Shown: positions 7,765 through 17,487, counted from the stretch's first letter. The stretch is DNA of 64,000 bases from an uncultured Oscillospiraceae bacterium (GCA_947599925.1 CANQFT010000001.1:62001-126000); one strand, 5' to 3'. The notes: generated by a model from the sequence alone, not told the origin. Made by a program: numbers and translations.

Positions 7765-8676
7765 ATGGGACAGAAAGTCAATCCCCACGGTCTGCGCGTG
7801 GGCGTCATCAAGGATTGGGACTCCCGGTGGTTCGCCTCCAACGAAAAGGTGGGCGACCTGCTGGTGGAGGACTACAATCTCCGCAAGGACCTGAAAAAGC
7901 AGCTCTACGCCGCCGGTGTGCCCAAGATCGAGATCGAGCGCCGGGGCGACAACAAAGTGGTCATCTATCTCCACTGCGCCCGGCCCGGCATGATCATCGG
8001 CAAGGGCGGCGAGGACATCGAAAAGCTCCGCGCCAGCATCGCCAAGCGTCTGGGCAAGGACGTCTCCCTGAACATCGTGGAGGTCAAGAGCCCCGACACC
8101 AACGCCCAGCTGGTGGCTGAGAACATCGCCCAGCAGCTGGAGAAGCGCATCGGCTTCCGCCGGGCCATGAAGAACGCCATGGGCCGGGCCATGCGGATGG
8201 GCGCCCTGGGCATCAAGACCTGCTGCTCCGGACGGCTGGGCGGCGCCGAGATCGCCCGCACCGAGCACTACCACGACGGCACCATTCCGCTGCAGACCCT
8301 CCGGGCCGACATCGACTACGGCTTCGCCGAGGCCGCCACCACCTATGGCCGCATCGGCGTGAAGGTCTGGATCTACAAGGGCGAGGTCCTGAGCCAGACC
8401 CTGCGGACCACCCCGCGCACCATGGACACCACCAAGCCCTTCCGGGACAAGAGTGAGCGCCGGGACCGCCGGGACCGCCGGGACGGGGACCGCCGTGGTC
8501 CCGGTGGCAACCGGGACGACCGCCGCGGCGGACGCTTTGGCGACCGCCGGCCCGCCGGCCCTGTCTACCAGGCCCGTCCCCAGATCGTCACCCCCAAGCC
8601 CGCGCCCGCTCCTGTGGAGGAGGCGCCCGCCCAGGCCGCTGAGGCCGCTGCTCCCGAGGAAGGAGGCCAGGAATAA
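7765..8676 (+). CDS. rpsC: 30S ribosomal protein S3 with a long low-complexity C-terminal extension
   Basis: 303 residues against about 210-230 in most bacteria. The first ~215 are ordinary S3: [22 protein letters not shown], the KH motif [15 protein letters not shown], and [14 protein letters not shown]. The last ~85 residues are Arg/Asp/Gly-rich ([15 protein letters not shown]) and then Pro/Ala/Glu-rich ([20 protein letters not shown]). This tail is in frame, without stops, and the stop codon overlaps the rplP start (TAATG), so it is part of the protein. S3 lies at the mRNA entry channel, so a basic disordered tail there could touch mRNA (inference). Confidence 0.95.
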   Translation: MGQKVNPHGLRVGVIKDWDSRWFASNEKVGDLLVEDYNLRKDLKKQLYAAGVPKIEIERRGDNKVVIYLHCARPGMIIGKGGEDIEKLRASIAKRLGKDVSLNIVEVKSPDTNAQLVAENIAQQLEKRIGFRRAMKNAMGRAMRMGALGIKTCCSGRLGGAEIARTEHYHDGTIPLQTLRADIDYGFAEAATTYGRIGVKVWIYKGEVLSQTLRTTPRTMDTTKPFRDKSERRDRRDRRDGDRRGPGGNRDDRRGGRFGDRRPAGPVYQARPQIVTPKPAPAPVEEAPAQAAEAAAPEEGGQE

Positions 8677-9128
8677 TGCTGCTGCCCAAGAGAGTGAAAT
8701 ACCGCCGCGTCCACCGCGGCCGGATGAAGGGCAAGGCCACCAGAGGCAACACCGTCACCTACGGTGATTTTGGCCTCCAGGCCATTGAGCCCGCCTGGAT
8801 CACCAGCAACCAGATCGAGGCCGCCCGTATCGCCATGACCCGCTACACCAAGCGTGGCGGTAAGGTGTGGATCAAGATCTTCCCCGACAAGCCCATCACC
8901 GAGAAGCCCGCCGAGACCCGTATGGGCTCCGGCAAGGGCTCTCCGGAGTACTGGGTGGCCGTGGTCAAGCCCGGCCGGATCATGTTTGAGATCGCCGGCG
9001 TCCCTGAGGACATCGCCCGCGAGGCTCTGCGTCTGGCCTCCCACAAGCTGCCCATCAAGTGCAAGGTCGTGGCCAAGGAGGCGGCGGCTGCCGCCGCCGA
9101 GGCCGAGGCCGAGAAGGGTGGTGAATGA
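8676..9128 (+). CDS. rplP: 50S ribosomal protein L16
   Basis: 150 residues. [21 protein letters not shown] and the conserved [24 protein letters not shown], which contacts the A-site region. Slightly longer than the usual 140-145 because of an Ala/Glu-rich tail ([16 protein letters not shown]). The start overlaps the rpsC stop and the stop overlaps the rpmC start. Confidence 0.96.
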   Translation: MLLPKRVKYRRVHRGRMKGKATRGNTVTYGDFGLQAIEPAWITSNQIEAARIAMTRYTKRGGKVWIKIFPDKPITEKPAETRMGSGKGSPEYWVAVVKPGRIMFEIAGVPEDIAREALRLASHKLPIKCKVVAKEAAAAAAEAEAEKGGE

Positions 9129-9328
9129 AGATGAAAGCCAGTGAAGTCCGCAAAATGAGTTCCCAGGAGCTGGAGAGCAAGCTGATGGACTTGAAGAAGG
9201 ACCTGTTCCAGCTTCGTCTTCAGCACGCCACCAACCAGCTTGACAACCCCATCCGCATCGCCCAGGTGAAGCGGGACATCGCCAGGGTCAAGACCGTCAT
9301 CCGCCAGCAAGAGCTGGCAGGCCGATAA
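9125..9328 (+). CDS. rpmC: 50S ribosomal protein L29
   Basis: 67 residues, [39 protein letters not shown], the two-helix hairpin of L29 that sits beside L23 near the exit tunnel. ATGA overlap with rplP. A second in-frame ATG two codons later could also be used. Confidence 0.95.
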   Translation: MKMKASEVRKMSSQELESKLMDLKKDLFQLRLQHATNQLDNPIRIAQVKRDIARVKTVIRQQELAGR

Positions 9329-9344
9329 AAGGAGGTAGCCGAAG

Positions 9345-9605
9345 ATGGAGAACAGAACCTCTTCCCGTAAGACCAGAGTCGGCCTGGTGGTCTCTGACAA
9401 GATGGACAAGACCGTGGTGGTGGCCATCGCCGACCGTGTGGCCCACCCGCTGTACAAGAAGATCGTCAAGCGGACCTACAAGCTCAAGGCCCACGACGAG
9501 CAGAACGCCTGCGGCGTGGGCGACCGCGTCCGCGTCATGGAGACCCGGCCTCTCAGCAAGGACAAGCGCTGGAGAGTCGTGGAGATCATCGAGAAAGCCA
9601 AGTAA
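9345..9605 (+). CDS. rpsQ: 30S ribosomal protein S17
   Basis: 86 residues: [45 protein letters not shown] with the C-terminal [16 protein letters not shown], an OB-fold primary 16S rRNA-binding protein. AAAGGAGG upstream; 16 nt after rpmC and 12 nt before rplN. Confidence 0.97.
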   Translation: MENRTSSRKTRVGLVVSDKMDKTVVVAIADRVAHPLYKKIVKRTYKLKAHDEQNACGVGDRVRVMETRPLSKDKRWRVVEIIEKAK

Positions 9606-9617
9606 GGAGGTGCCAGT

Positions 9618-9986
9618 ATGATTCAGCAAGAGAGTTATCTGAAAGTCGCCGATAATACCGGCGCCAAGGAGATCAAGACCATCCGCGTGCTGGGCGGCTC
9701 CCGCCGCAAGTTCGGCAACATCGGCGACGTGGTGGTGGCCTCTGTCCGCAAGGCCCAGCCCGGCGGCCAGGTGAAGAAGGGCGAAGTGGTCCGCGCCGTC
9801 ATCGTCCGCTCCAGCCGCGGCGTCCGCCGCGCCGACGGCAGCTACGTCCGCTTTGACGACAACGCCGCCGTCCTCATCCGCGACGACAAGAACCCCCGCG
9901 GGACCCGTATCTTTGGGCCGGTGGCCAGGGAGCTGCGCGACAAGGATTACATGAAGATCCTGTCCCTGGCGCCCGAAGTGCTGTAA
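9618..9986 (+). CDS. rplN: 50S ribosomal protein L14
   Basis: 122 residues, exactly the family length. [27 protein letters not shown] and [28 protein letters not shown] are diagnostic. L14 forms part of intersubunit bridge B8 with 16S rRNA. GGAGG lies just before the ATG. Confidence 0.98.
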   Translation: MIQQESYLKVADNTGAKEIKTIRVLGGSRRKFGNIGDVVVASVRKAQPGGQVKKGEVVRAVIVRSSRGVRRADGSYVRFDDNAAVLIRDDKNPRGTRIFGPVARELRDKDYMKILSLAPEVL

Positions 9987-9998
9987 GGGGGTAGCGAG

Positions 9999-10316
9999 AT
10001 GAACAACATGAGCATTCGCAAGGACGATACCGTCATCGTCCTGTCCGGCAAGGACAAGGGCAAGACCGGCAAGGTGCTGAAGGCCATGCCCAAGGAGAAG
10101 AAGGTCCTGGTGGAGAAGGTCAACATCGTCTCCCGCCACACCAAGCCCCGCCAGCAGGGCGAGCAGGGCGGCATCATCAAGAAAGAAGCCCCCATCTACG
10201 CCTGCAAGGTCATGCGGGTCTGCCCCAAGTGCAACAAGCCCACCCGTCCGGCCCACAAGCTCCTGGCCGACGGGAAGAAAGTCCGCGTCTGCAAGAAGTG
10301 CGGCGCTGAGATCTGA
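9999..10316 (+). CDS. rplX: 50S ribosomal protein L24 with Cys4 motif
   Basis: 105 residues. The KOW motif ([35 protein letters not shown]) is N-terminal; the C-terminal half has [14 protein letters not shown] ... CKKCG, two CxxC pairs that could bind zinc, as in a subset of bacterial L24. L24 starts 50S assembly by binding the 5' end of 23S rRNA. GGGGGT precedes the ATG; 17 nt before rplE. Confidence 0.96.
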   Translation: MNNMSIRKDDTVIVLSGKDKGKTGKVLKAMPKEKKVLVEKVNIVSRHTKPRQQGEQGGIIKKEAPIYACKVMRVCPKCNKPTRPAHKLLADGKKVRVCKKCGAEI

Positions 10317-10333
10317 GAAAGGAGGGAATCCCA

Positions 10334-11206
10334 ATGGCTGAGAACAAGACCGAGAAGGTGGAGGAGGCCGTAGAGGCCGTGAAGGAAAAGGTCGAGGAAG
10401 CGGCCCAGGCCGTGGAGGCCAAGGCCGAAGAGGTCAAGGCCAAGGCCGCCAAGGTCAAGGAAGAGGTCAAGGCCAAGGCCGAGGACGTGGCCGAGGACGT
10501 GAAAGCCAAGGCCGCCAAGGTCAAGAAAGACGTGGAAGCCAAGGCCGAGGATGTGGCCGAGGACGTGAAAGCCAAGGCCGCCAAGGTCAAGAAAGACGTG
10601 GAAGCCAAGGCCGAGGCCGCGAAGAAGGACGCGAAGGCGGCGGCCAAACCCGCCACCGACGGTATGCCCAATCTGCGTGCCAAGTACGTCTCCGAAGTCG
10701 CTCCCGCGCTCATGGAGAAGTTTGGCTACAAGTCCGTGATGCAGATCCCCAAGATCGAGAAGATCGTGGTCAACTGCGCCTGTGGCGAAGCCCGGGACAA
10801 CTCCAAGGTCCTGGAAGCCGTGGTGGGCGATCTGGCCGCCATCACCGGCCAGAAGCCGGTCATCACCAAGGCCAAGAAGTCCGTGGCCAACTTCAAGCTC
10901 CGCGAGGGGATGCCCATCGGCGCCAAGGTGACGCTCCGCTCCGACAAGATGTGGGAGTTCCTGGACCGCCTGTTCAGCGTGGCCCTGCCCCGCGTGCGCG
11001 ATTTCCGCGGCATCAACCCCAACTCCTTTGACGGCCGGGGCAACTACGCCCTGGGTCTCAAGGAGCAGCTGATCTTCCCTGAGATCGACTACGACAAGAT
11101 CGACAAGATCCGGGGCATGGATGTGATCATCTGCACCACCGCCAACACCGATGAAGAGGGCCGGGCTCTGCTGGAGCTCATCGGCGCCCCCTTCATCCGC
11201 AGCTGA
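10334..11206 (+). CDS. rplE: 50S ribosomal protein L5 with a ~110-residue K/E/A repeat extension at the N-terminus
   Basis: 290 residues; ordinary L5 is about 180. The L5 core starts at Met111 ([30 protein letters not shown]) and contains [30 protein letters not shown] and [24 protein letters not shown]. Residues 1-110 are almost only Lys, Glu, Ala, Val and Asp, in a 22-residue period ([22 protein letters not shown], then [22 protein letters not shown]) mirrored by 66-bp repeats in the DNA. This predicts a long amphipathic helix or coiled coil. The start is supported by AAAGGAGG about 7 nt before ATG 10334; no ribosome binding site precedes Met111. L5 contacts 5S rRNA and the P-site tRNA. Confidence 0.93.
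   Translation: MAENKTEKVEEAVEAVKEKVEEAAQAVEAKAEEVKAKAAKVKEEVKAKAEDVAEDVKAKAAKVKKDVEAKAEDVAEDVKAKAAKVKKDVEAKAEAAKKDAKAAAKPATDGMPNLRAKYVSEVAPALMEKFGYKSVMQIPKIEKIVVNCACGEARDNSKVLEAVVGDLAAITGQKPVITKAKKSVANFKLREGMPIGAKVTLRSDKMWEFLDRLFSVALPRVRDFRGINPNSFDGRGNYALGLKEQLIFPEIDYDKIDKIRGMDVIICTTANTDEEGRALLELIGAPFIRS
10499..10614 (+). repeat. rplE: 66-bp direct repeat inside rplE
   Basis: GCCAAGGCCGCCAAGGTCAAGAAAGACGTGGAAGCCAAGGCCGAGG occurs twice, 66 bp apart and with no mismatch that I can see, coding for the 22-residue repeat of the L5 extension. A more diverged unit lies just upstream. Such repeats can change copy number by slippage. Confidence 0.75.
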
Positions 11207-11223
11207 GAAAGGAGAGCGGAACA

Positions 11224-11409
11224 ATGGCGAAGAAATCCATGATCCTGAAGCAGCAGGCCAAGCCCAAGTTCTCCACTCGGCGCTACAACCGCTGCAAGAT
11301 CTGCGGCCGCCCCCACGCCTACCTCCGGGACTACGGCATCTGCCGCATCTGCTTCCGGGAGCTGGCCTACAAGGGCCAGATCCCCGGCGTGAAGAAGGCG
11401 TCCTGGTAA
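11224..11409 (+). CDS. rpsZ: 30S ribosomal protein S14 type Z (zinc-binding)
   Basis: 61 residues, [47 protein letters not shown]. The CxxC-x12-CxxC motif marks the short zinc-containing (C+) form of S14. It binds late in 30S head assembly. AAAGGAG upstream. It is followed by a 245-nt gap, the largest break inside the cluster. Confidence 0.97.
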   Translation: MAKKSMILKQQAKPKFSTRRYNRCKICGRPHAYLRDYGICRICFRELAYKGQIPGVKKASW

Positions 11410-11654
11410 CGCCCGCTTTGCCGGACAGCGCCGCGACAGGGGCCGGAGCCCCGCCGCCGGGCCCTGTCCGGCAAAACGAGAGCCGCACCCATCCGTAGGC
11501 CCTGCCCGGGGCCTACGGAACACCCATGTCATAAGCCGATTTTTTCGGTTTATGGATGTCCGACGATGGCAACAGGTCGGGACGGTGCCTAAGCCCTGAT
11601 ACCTTGCCATTGAACCGGGGAACCGGCCCGGTAATCTTGATAGGAGGTAATCTC
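11410..11654 (+). promoter_or_regulatory. three successive hairpins between rpsZ and rpsH
   Basis: No gene. Visible inverted repeats: TTTGCCGGACAG (11417-11428) with CTGTCCGGCAAA (11464-11475), perfect over 12 bp; CCGTAGGCC (11493-11501) with GGCCTACGG (11510-11518); and CATAAGCCGA (11530-11539) with TCGGTTTATG. None is followed by a clear T-tract, so they look more like regulatory or processing structures than terminators. TAGGAGG at the end serves rpsH. Confidence 0.5.
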
Positions 11655-12053
11655 ATGCAAATCACAGACCCCATTGCGGATATGCTGACTCGGATCCGCA
11701 ACGCGTCCAACGCCGGCCATGATACGGTGGACGTGCCTGCCAGCAACATGAAGAAGTCCATCGCGCAGATCCTTCTCGATGAGGGCTATATCAAGAACTA
11801 CCAGCTCATCGAGGACAACCTTCAGGGTATCATCCACATCACCTTGAAGTACAACGCCAACAAGGAGAAGGCCATCACCAACCTCCGCCGCGTCAGCAAG
11901 CCCGGTCTCCGGGTGTACGCCGGCGCCGACGAGCTGCCGCGGGTCATCCGCGGCCTTGGGATCGCCATCGTCTCCACGTCCAAGGGCGTCATGACCGACA
12001 AGGCCGCGCGCGCGGCCCACGTCGGCGGTGAAGTCCTGGCGTTCGTGTGGTAA
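11655..12053 (+). CDS. rpsH: 30S ribosomal protein S8
   Basis: 132 residues: [40 protein letters not shown] and C-terminal [32 protein letters not shown]8 binds helix 21 of 16S rRNA and, in E. coli, represses the spc operon. The ORF track begins 33 codons too early; ATG 11655 follows TAGGAGGTAATCTC and gives the family length. The hairpin-rich spacer just upstream is a candidate control region. Confidence 0.97.
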   Translation: MQITDPIADMLTRIRNASNAGHDTVDVPASNMKKSIAQILLDEGYIKNYQLIEDNLQGIIHITLKYNANKEKAITNLRRVSKPGLRVYAGADELPRVIRGLGIAIVSTSKGVMTDKAARAAHVGGEVLAFVW

Positions 12054-12068
12054 GGGAGGGCAGAGAAT

Positions 12069-12617
12069 ATGTCGAGAATCGGAAGAATGCCCATCGACCT
12101 CCCCGCGGGCGTCGAAGTAAAAGTGGCAGAGGGCAACCACGTCACCGTCAAGGGCCCCAAGGGCACCCTGGAGCGTGATTTGAGCCCCGTGATCACCATC
12201 CAGCAGGAGGGCGCCGTGATCCACGTCACCCGCCCCAACGATCTGAAAGAGAGCCGTTCGCTCCACGGCCTGACCCGGACCCTGCTCAACAACATGGTCG
12301 TGGGCGTCACCGAGGGGTTCCAGAAGACCCTGGACGTCAACGGCGTGGGCTACCGCGTGGCCATGGAGGGCGGCAAGCTGGTCATGAACCTGGGCTATTC
12401 CCACCAAGTGACCATGGAGGCTCCCGAGGGCATCAAGCTGGAGACCCCCAACCCCAACCAGATCGTCGTCAGCGGCGCTGACAAACAGCGTGTGGGTCAG
12501 TTCGCCGCCGAGATCCGCGAGAAACGTCCGCCTGAACCCTACAAGGGCAAGGGTATCAAATACGCTGACGAGGTCATTCGCCGTAAGGAAGGCAAGACCG
12601 GCGTCAAGAAAAAGTAA
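12069..12617 (+). CDS. rplF: 50S ribosomal protein L6
   Basis: 182 residues, [19 protein letters not shown] at the start and the C-terminal [27 protein letters not shown] signature. L6 sits near the factor-binding stalk base. 15 nt after rpsH and 15 nt before rplR. Confidence 0.97.
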   Translation: MSRIGRMPIDLPAGVEVKVAEGNHVTVKGPKGTLERDLSPVITIQQEGAVIHVTRPNDLKESRSLHGLTRTLLNNMVVGVTEGFQKTLDVNGVGYRVAMEGGKLVMNLGYSHQVTMEAPEGIKLETPNPNQIVVSGADKQRVGQFAAEIREKRPPEPYKGKGIKYADEVIRRKEGKTGVKKK

Positions 12618-12632
12618 GGAGGTGCCTAGAGT

Positions 12633-12989
12633 ATGATCAAGAAAATCGATACAAACGCTCAGCGGCTGCGCCGCCATAAGCGGGTCCGCGCCAAGATCAG
12701 CGGCACCCCCGAGCGTCCCCGTCTCAACGTGTTCCGCAGCGAGACCAACATCTACGCCCAGGTCATCGACGACGTCAACGGCGTGACCCTCGTCTCCGCC
12801 TCCTCGCTGGAAAAGGGCTTCGGCGCCGGTTCCAACTGCGAGGCAGCCAAGAAGGTGGGCCAGACCGTGGCCGAGCGGGCCAAGGCCAAGGGGATCAACA
12901 CCGTGGTCTTTGACCGTGGCGGCTATGTCTACCACGGCCGGGTGAAGGCCCTGGCCGAAGGCGCCCGCGAGGGCGGCCTGGAGTTTTAA
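12633..12989 (+). CDS. rplR: 50S ribosomal protein L18
   Basis: 118 residues: [37 protein letters not shown] and C-terminal [19 protein letters not shown]. Binds 5S rRNA with L5 in the central protuberance. AAGGAGG upstream; 17 nt before rpsE. Confidence 0.97.
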   Translation: MIKKIDTNAQRLRRHKRVRAKISGTPERPRLNVFRSETNIYAQVIDDVNGVTLVSASSLEKGFGAGSNCEAAKKVGQTVAERAKAKGINTVVFDRGGYVYHGRVKALAEGAREGGLEF

Positions 12990-13006
12990 GGAGGGAGGAA
13001 GAACAA

Positions 13007-13507
13007 ATGCCTAAGTTTGAAAAAGAGCAGAGCGAGTTCAGCGAAAAGCTGGTCTACCTCAACCGCGTTTCCAAGACCGTCAAGGGCGGCCGCGTGGCCA
13101 AGTTCACCGCCCTCATGGTCATCGGCGACGAAAAGGGCCGCGTGGGCTTTGGCACCGGCAAGGCCGCCGAGGTCCCTGAAGCCATCCGCAAGGGCATCGA
13201 GGACGCCAAGAAGAACATGGTCAACATCACCCTGTCCGGCACCACCATTCCCCACGAGATCATCGGGGAGTTCGGCGCCGGCCGGGTCCTCCTCAAGCCC
13301 GCCGCCCCCGGCACCGGCATCATCGCCGGCGGCCCGGTCCGCGCGGTGATGGAGGCTGCCGGCATCCGGGACATCCGGGCCAAGTGCCTGCGCTCCAACA
13401 ACCCCCAGAACGTGGTCTCCGCCACCTTCGAGGGCCTGAAGGCCCTCCGCGGGCCGGAAGAGGTGGCCCGGCTCCGGGGCAAGAGCGTGGAAGAAATTTT
13501 GGGTTAA
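13007..13507 (+). CDS. rpsE: 30S ribosomal protein S5
   Basis: 166 residues, with the double-stranded-RNA-binding-type [28 protein letters not shown] and the loop [22 protein letters not shown]5 acts in decoding fidelity and mRNA unwinding with S4. GGAGGG upstream; 14 nt before rpmD. Confidence 0.97.
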   Translation: MPKFEKEQSEFSEKLVYLNRVSKTVKGGRVAKFTALMVIGDEKGRVGFGTGKAAEVPEAIRKGIEDAKKNMVNITLSGTTIPHEIIGEFGAGRVLLKPAAPGTGIIAGGPVRAVMEAAGIRDIRAKCLRSNNPQNVVSATFEGLKALRGPEEVARLRGKSVEEILG

Positions 13508-13521
13508 GGAGGAGACGACAC

Positions 13522-13704
13522 ATGGCTAAGTTGAATGTGAAGCTGGTCAAGAGCCTGAACGGTCGGCTCCAAAAGCACAAGGACACCGCCGCCGCGCTGG
13601 GTCTCCGCAAGATCGGGGACGCCACCGTGCAGCCTGACAACGCCGCCACCCGCGGCAAGATCGCTCTGATCGGTTATCTCCTTGAGGTCACCGAGGAAAA
13701 GTAA
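13522..13704 (+). CDS. rpmD: 50S ribosomal protein L30
   Basis: 60 residues, [40 protein letters not shown], the ordinary short bacterial L30. The ORF track buries it in a longer frame (13384-13704); ATG 13522 follows AAGGAGG. 12 nt before rplO. Confidence 0.95.
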   Translation: MAKLNVKLVKSLNGRLQKHKDTAAALGLRKIGDATVQPDNAATRGKIALIGYLLEVTEEK

Positions 13705-13716
13705 GGAGGCGCAACA

Positions 13717-14157
13717 ATGAATTTGTATGAACTCTCCCCCGCCCCCGGCTCCACCCAGGTGGGGAAGCGCAAGGGCCGGGGCCCCGGCTCCGGCAACGGC
13801 AAGACCGCCGGCCGCGGCCACAAGGGTCAGTGGGCCCGCTCCGGCGGCGGCGTGCGCGTGGGCTTTGAGGGCGGCCAGATGCCTCTGGCCCGCCGGGTGC
13901 CCAAGCGGGGCTTCAACAATATCTTCGCCAAGCCCCTGGAGGTCATCAACGTGGCCAGCCTCAACAAGTTCGACGATGGCGCCACCGTCAACATCTGTGA
14001 CCTGCTGGACAAGGGCATCCTCTCCAAGTGCGAGTACGGCGTGAAGGTGCTGGGCAGCGGTGCCCTCACCAAGAAGCTCACCGTGCGGGCCTCCGCGTTC
14101 TCCGCCTCCGCCAAGGAGAAGATCGAAGCCGCGGGCGGAAAGGCCGAGGTGATTTGA
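13717..14157 (+). CDS. rplO: 50S ribosomal protein L15
   Basis: 146 residues: [57 protein letters not shown] and the C-terminal globular part. The basic N-terminal arm penetrates 23S rRNA. Ends one base before the TTG start of secY. Confidence 0.97.
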   Translation: MNLYELSPAPGSTQVGKRKGRGPGSGNGKTAGRGHKGQWARSGGGVRVGFEGGQMPLARRVPKRGFNNIFAKPLEVINVASLNKFDDGATVNICDLLDKGILSKCEYGVKVLGSGALTKKLTVRASAFSASAKEKIEAAGGKAEVI

Positions 14158-14158
14158 G

Positions 14159-15568
14159 TTGATTACCACCATCCGTAACGCCTGGCGGATCGAGGAACTG
14201 CGTAAGAAGATCCTCTTCACGCTGTTCGCTCTGCTGATCTTCCGCCTGGGCTCTGTCATCCCCGTGCCCTTCATCAACTCCAACGCGCTGGCCGAGGAGC
14301 TGAGCCGTCAGTCGGGCACCATCTTCGGCCTGCTGAACGCCATGAGCGGCGACGCCTTCGCCCAGGCGACGGTATTCGCCCTCTCCATCCAGCCCTATAT
14401 CAACAGCTCCATCATCATCGAGCTGCTGTGCATCGCCATCCCCGCGCTGGAGCGGATGCAGAAAGAGGGCGGCGAGGAGGGCCGCAAGAAGATCGCGGCC
14501 ATCACCCGGTACACCACCGTGGCCATCGCCATTCTCCAGGGCTTTGGGTATTTCACCCTCATCCGCAACTGGGGCCTGATCGATTCTGCCGTTGGTATGC
14601 CCATGTGGCTGACCGGCGTGATCATCGTCCTGGCCTTCACCGCCGGCTCCGCCTTCCTGATGTGGCTGGGCGAGCAGATCACCGAGTTCGGCATCGGCAA
14701 CGGCATCTCCATGATCCTCTTCGCCGGCATCGTGGCCCGTGTGCCCAGCATGATCTCCAGCATGATCACAGGCGTCAGCCGCTGGAGCGAGGTCCGCAGC
14801 GTGGGCCGGGACGCCCTTTTGTCCCAGATGACCACCACCTACACCAACCAGGGCGTGTCCAACGCCGCGGAGCAGGCCCAGAGCTATGTGAACAGCGCCC
14901 TGCACCCGGTGATGATCCCGCTGTTCTTCATCGGGATGCTGCTGCTGGTCATCTTCATCGTGTTCATCACCAATTCCGAGCGCCGCATCCCCGTGCAGTA
15001 CGCCAAGCGGGTGGTGGGCCGGAAGATGTACGGCGGCCAGTCCACCCACCTGCCCATGAAGGTGAATATGTCCGGCGTGCTGCCCATCATCTTCGCCCAG
15101 TCCATCGCCTCCCTGCCCGCCACCATCGCCGGGTTCGCCGGCGTCACCTCCAGGAGCGAGGGCTTTGGCGGGGCCTTTATGCGGGTCTTTGACTCCAGCG
15201 GCGTGGTCTACTGCGTGGTCTACTTCCTGCTCATCGTGGGCTTCAGCTACTTCTACTCCTCCATCCAGTTCAACCCCGTGGAAGTGGCCAACAACCTGAA
15301 GAACAACGGCGGCTTTGTCCCCGGCTTCCGTCCGGGCAAGCCCACCGCGGACTTCCTGCGGAAAGTGCTGAGCAAGATCACCATGTTCGGCGCCCTCTAC
15401 CTGGCCGTCATCGCCATCCTGCCCATCATCACCGGCAACATCGTGGGCAACAACGCTCTGTCCCTGGGCGGTACGTCGGTCATCATCGTGGTGGGCGTGG
15501 CGCTGGAGACGGTGAAGGCCATGGAGGCCCAGATGCTCATGCGGCACTACAAGGGCTTTTTGGAGTAA
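14159..15568 (+). CDS. secY: protein translocase subunit SecY
   Basis: 469 residues, the channel-forming subunit of the SecYEG translocon in the cytoplasmic membrane. MITTIRNAWRIEELRKKILFTLFALLIFRLGSVIPVPFIN matches the first transmembrane segment, and about ten hydrophobic segments follow. Slightly longer than the common ~430 residues because of a loop around residues 200-255 (SEVRSVGRDALLSQMTTTYTNQG...). It uses a TTG start: GAGGTG lies 7 nt upstream and no suitable ATG is near. In this position it is the standard member of the spc operon, supplying export capacity with ribosome synthesis. Confidence 0.97.
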   Translation: MITTIRNAWRIEELRKKILFTLFALLIFRLGSVIPVPFINSNALAEELSRQSGTIFGLLNAMSGDAFAQATVFALSIQPYINSSIIIELLCIAIPALERMQKEGGEEGRKKIAAITRYTTVAIAILQGFGYFTLIRNWGLIDSAVGMPMWLTGVIIVLAFTAGSAFLMWLGEQITEFGIGNGISMILFAGIVARVPSMISSMITGVSRWSEVRSVGRDALLSQMTTTYTNQGVSNAAEQAQSYVNSALHPVMIPLFFIGMLLLVIFIVFITNSERRIPVQYAKRVVGRKMYGGQSTHLPMKVNMSGVLPIIFAQSIASLPATIAGFAGVTSRSEGFGGAFMRVFDSSGVVYCVVYFLLIVGFSYFYSSIQFNPVEVANNLKNNGGFVPGFRPGKPTADFLRKVLSKITMFGALYLAVIAILPIITGNIVGNNALSLGGTSVIIVVGVALETVKAMEAQMLMRHYKGFLE

Positions 15569-15574
15569 GCGCCC

Positions 15575-16207
15575 ATGAAGATGATTTTTCTTGGGGCGCC
15601 GGGCGCCGGAAAAGGTACCCAGGCCGACATTTTTGCCAAGCGTTTGAACATCCCCACCATCTCCACCGGCAACATCCTCCGCGCCGCCATCGCCGACGGC
15701 ACCGAGACCGGCCTCAAGGCCAAGTCCTTTATGGACAAGGGCCAGCTGGTCCCCGACGAGGTGATCCTGAACATCGTCAAGGAGCGGCTGGACCAGCCCG
15801 ACTGTCAAAGGGGCTATATCCTGGACGGGGTGCCCCGCACCTTGGCCCAGGCCCAGGCCCTGGAGGATATGGGCGTGACCTTTGACCAGGTGGTCTCCAT
15901 CGAGGTGGCCGACCAGGTCATCGTCCAGCGCATGACCGGCCGCCGGGCCTGCACCCAGTGCGGCGCCACCTACCACGTGGAGGCCGCGCCGCCCAAGGTG
16001 GAGGGCGTGTGCGACAAGTGCGGAGGGACCCTGGTCCAGCGGACGGATGACGCCGCCGAGACCGTGCTCGACCGCCTGAAGGTCTTTCACGAGCTCACTG
16101 AGCCCCTCAAGGACTTTTACGCCCAGCGGGGACTCCTGAAGCTGGTGGACAACCAGCCCACCATCGAGGCCACCACCCAGGCCATCTGCCAGGTGCTGGG
16201 GCTGTAA
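15575..16207 (+). CDS. adk: adenylate kinase
   Basis: 210 residues. P-loop GAPGAGKGTQA at the N-terminus, DGVPRTLAQAQAL, and a LID domain with CTQCGATYHV ... CDKCGG, the four-Cys zinc site typical of Gram-positive enzymes. Interconverts AMP + ATP and 2 ADP. Starts 6 nt after secY and ends 6 nt before map, the usual secY-adk-map order. Confidence 0.97.
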   Translation: MKMIFLGAPGAGKGTQADIFAKRLNIPTISTGNILRAAIADGTETGLKAKSFMDKGQLVPDEVILNIVKERLDQPDCQRGYILDGVPRTLAQAQALEDMGVTFDQVVSIEVADQVIVQRMTGRRACTQCGATYHVEAAPPKVEGVCDKCGGTLVQRTDDAAETVLDRLKVFHELTEPLKDFYAQRGLLKLVDNQPTIEATTQAICQVLGL

Positions 16208-16213
16208 CAGGCG

Positions 16214-16984
16214 ATGGAGATGATTTCCCTCAAGACCCCGGAGGAGATCGAGAAGATGCGCGTGGCCGGACGGATCACGGCCCAGGCCAGAGCCCTGGCC
16301 GGATCCATGGTCAAGCCGGGCGTGTCCACCTACGAGATCGACCGCGAGGTCAGGCGCTTTATCCAGAGCCACGGCGCCAAGCCCTCCTTTTTGGGGCTCT
16401 ACGGCTTTCCCGCCTCCATCTGCGCCTCGGTGAACGAGTGCGTCATCCACGGCATCCCCTCCAAAAAGCAGATACTCCGCGAGGGCGACATCGTGTCGGT
16501 GGACGTGGGCGCCTTCATCGGCGGCTTCCACGGCGACTGCGCCGCCACCTTCCTGTGCGGCGCGGTGGACCCCAAGGCCCAACAGCTGGTGGAGGTGACC
16601 CGGCAGAGCTTCTTTGAGGGTATCAAGTTGGCGCGGCCGGGCAACCGGGTCCGGGACATCGGCGCGGCGGTGCAGAAGTATGTGGAATCCTTTGGCTTCA
16701 GCGTGGTCCGGGACTTTGTGGGCCACGGCGTGGGCCGGAAGATGCACGAGCCGCCGGAGGTGCCCAACTACGGCCCCGCCGGACACGGCGCCCGGCTGAC
16801 CCCGGGCATGGTCATCGCCGTGGAACCCATGGTGTGCGCCGGGGACTATCACGTGGAGAACCTGGACGGCAACTGGACCACCGTCACCGTGGACAGGAGC
16901 CTTGCCGCCCACTACGAAAACACCATTCTCATTACACAAGGTGAGGCGGAGATCCTCACCGACCCAGGGGACGGCACGCTGTGA
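16214..16984 (+). CDS. map: methionine aminopeptidase type I
   Basis: 256 residues. The metal ligands are visible in order: DVGAFIGGFHGDCAATF (two Asp), GHGVGRKMHEPPEVPNYG (His), VIAVEPM (Glu) and the final Glu near ITQGEAEILT. Removes the initiator Met from nascent proteins. The start may be ATG 16214 or the in-frame ATG 16220. Followed by a 94-nt gap before infA. Confidence 0.96.
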   Translation: MEMISLKTPEEIEKMRVAGRITAQARALAGSMVKPGVSTYEIDREVRRFIQSHGAKPSFLGLYGFPASICASVNECVIHGIPSKKQILREGDIVSVDVGAFIGGFHGDCAATFLCGAVDPKAQQLVEVTRQSFFEGIKLARPGNRVRDIGAAVQKYVESFGFSVVRDFVGHGVGRKMHEPPEVPNYGPAGHGARLTPGMVIAVEPMVCAGDYHVENLDGNWTTVTVDRSLAAHYENTILITQGEAEILTDPGDGTL

Positions 16985-17078
16985 CGCGTCCAGGGAACGG
17001 GAAAGGACCCGCCGCCGGAAGAAGCGGCACACCGCGGCGCAATCGGGCGCGAAGCGCCCTCCGAGGAGGAAATGAGAC

Positions 17079-17297
17079 TTGGCAAAGGATGATATGATCG
17101 AAGTGGAGGGCGTGGTCACAGAGGCCCTGCCCAACACCACCTTTAAAGTGGACATCGGGAATGGACACATCATTCTCGCCCACATCTCCGGCAAACTGCG
17201 GATGAACTTCATCCGCATCCTGCCCGGAGACAAGGTCACGGTGCAGATGTCGCCCTACGACGTCACCCGGGGCCGGATCACCTGGCGAACAAAGTAA
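17079..17297 (+). CDS. infA: translation initiation factor IF-1
   Basis: 72 residues: [61 protein letters not shown], the S1-type OB fold of IF-1, which blocks the A site during initiation. It starts with TTG 17079, about 10 nt after GAGGAGG. A small GGGCGC-gaa-GCGCCC hairpin lies just upstream. Confidence 0.97.
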   Translation: MAKDDMIEVEGVVTEALPNTTFKVDIGNGHIILAHISGKLRMNFIRILPGDKVTVQMSPYDVTRGRITWRTK

Positions 17298-17373
17298 ACA
17301 ACAACGACCTGCCGGGCCGCGGCCTTGCCCGGACCCGGTGGGGGCCATCAAGGCATTCATAAGGAGGTTTAAC

Positions 17374-17487
17374 ATGAAAGTCAGACCGTCTGTGAAGCCC
17401 ATGTGCGAGAAGTGCAAGATCATCAAGCGCAAGGGCAAAGTCATGGTAATTTGCGAAAACCCCAAGCACAAGCAGAGACAAGGTTAA
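17374..17487 (+). CDS. rpmJ: 50S ribosomal protein L36
   Basis: 37 residues, too short for the ORF track: [37 protein letters not shown]. The zinc ribbon CxxC-x12-C-x4-H is intact, so this is the zinc-containing form. AAGGAGG lies 6-7 nt before the ATG; 19 nt before rpsM, as in most Firmicutes. Confidence 0.96.
   Translation: MKVRPSVKPMCEKCKIIKRKGKVMVICENPKHKQRQG

Noticed and set aside
14078-17239. 1053-residue minus-strand ORF
   Set aside because: Antisense to secY, adk, map and infA, all of which are certain. It has no recognisable domain.
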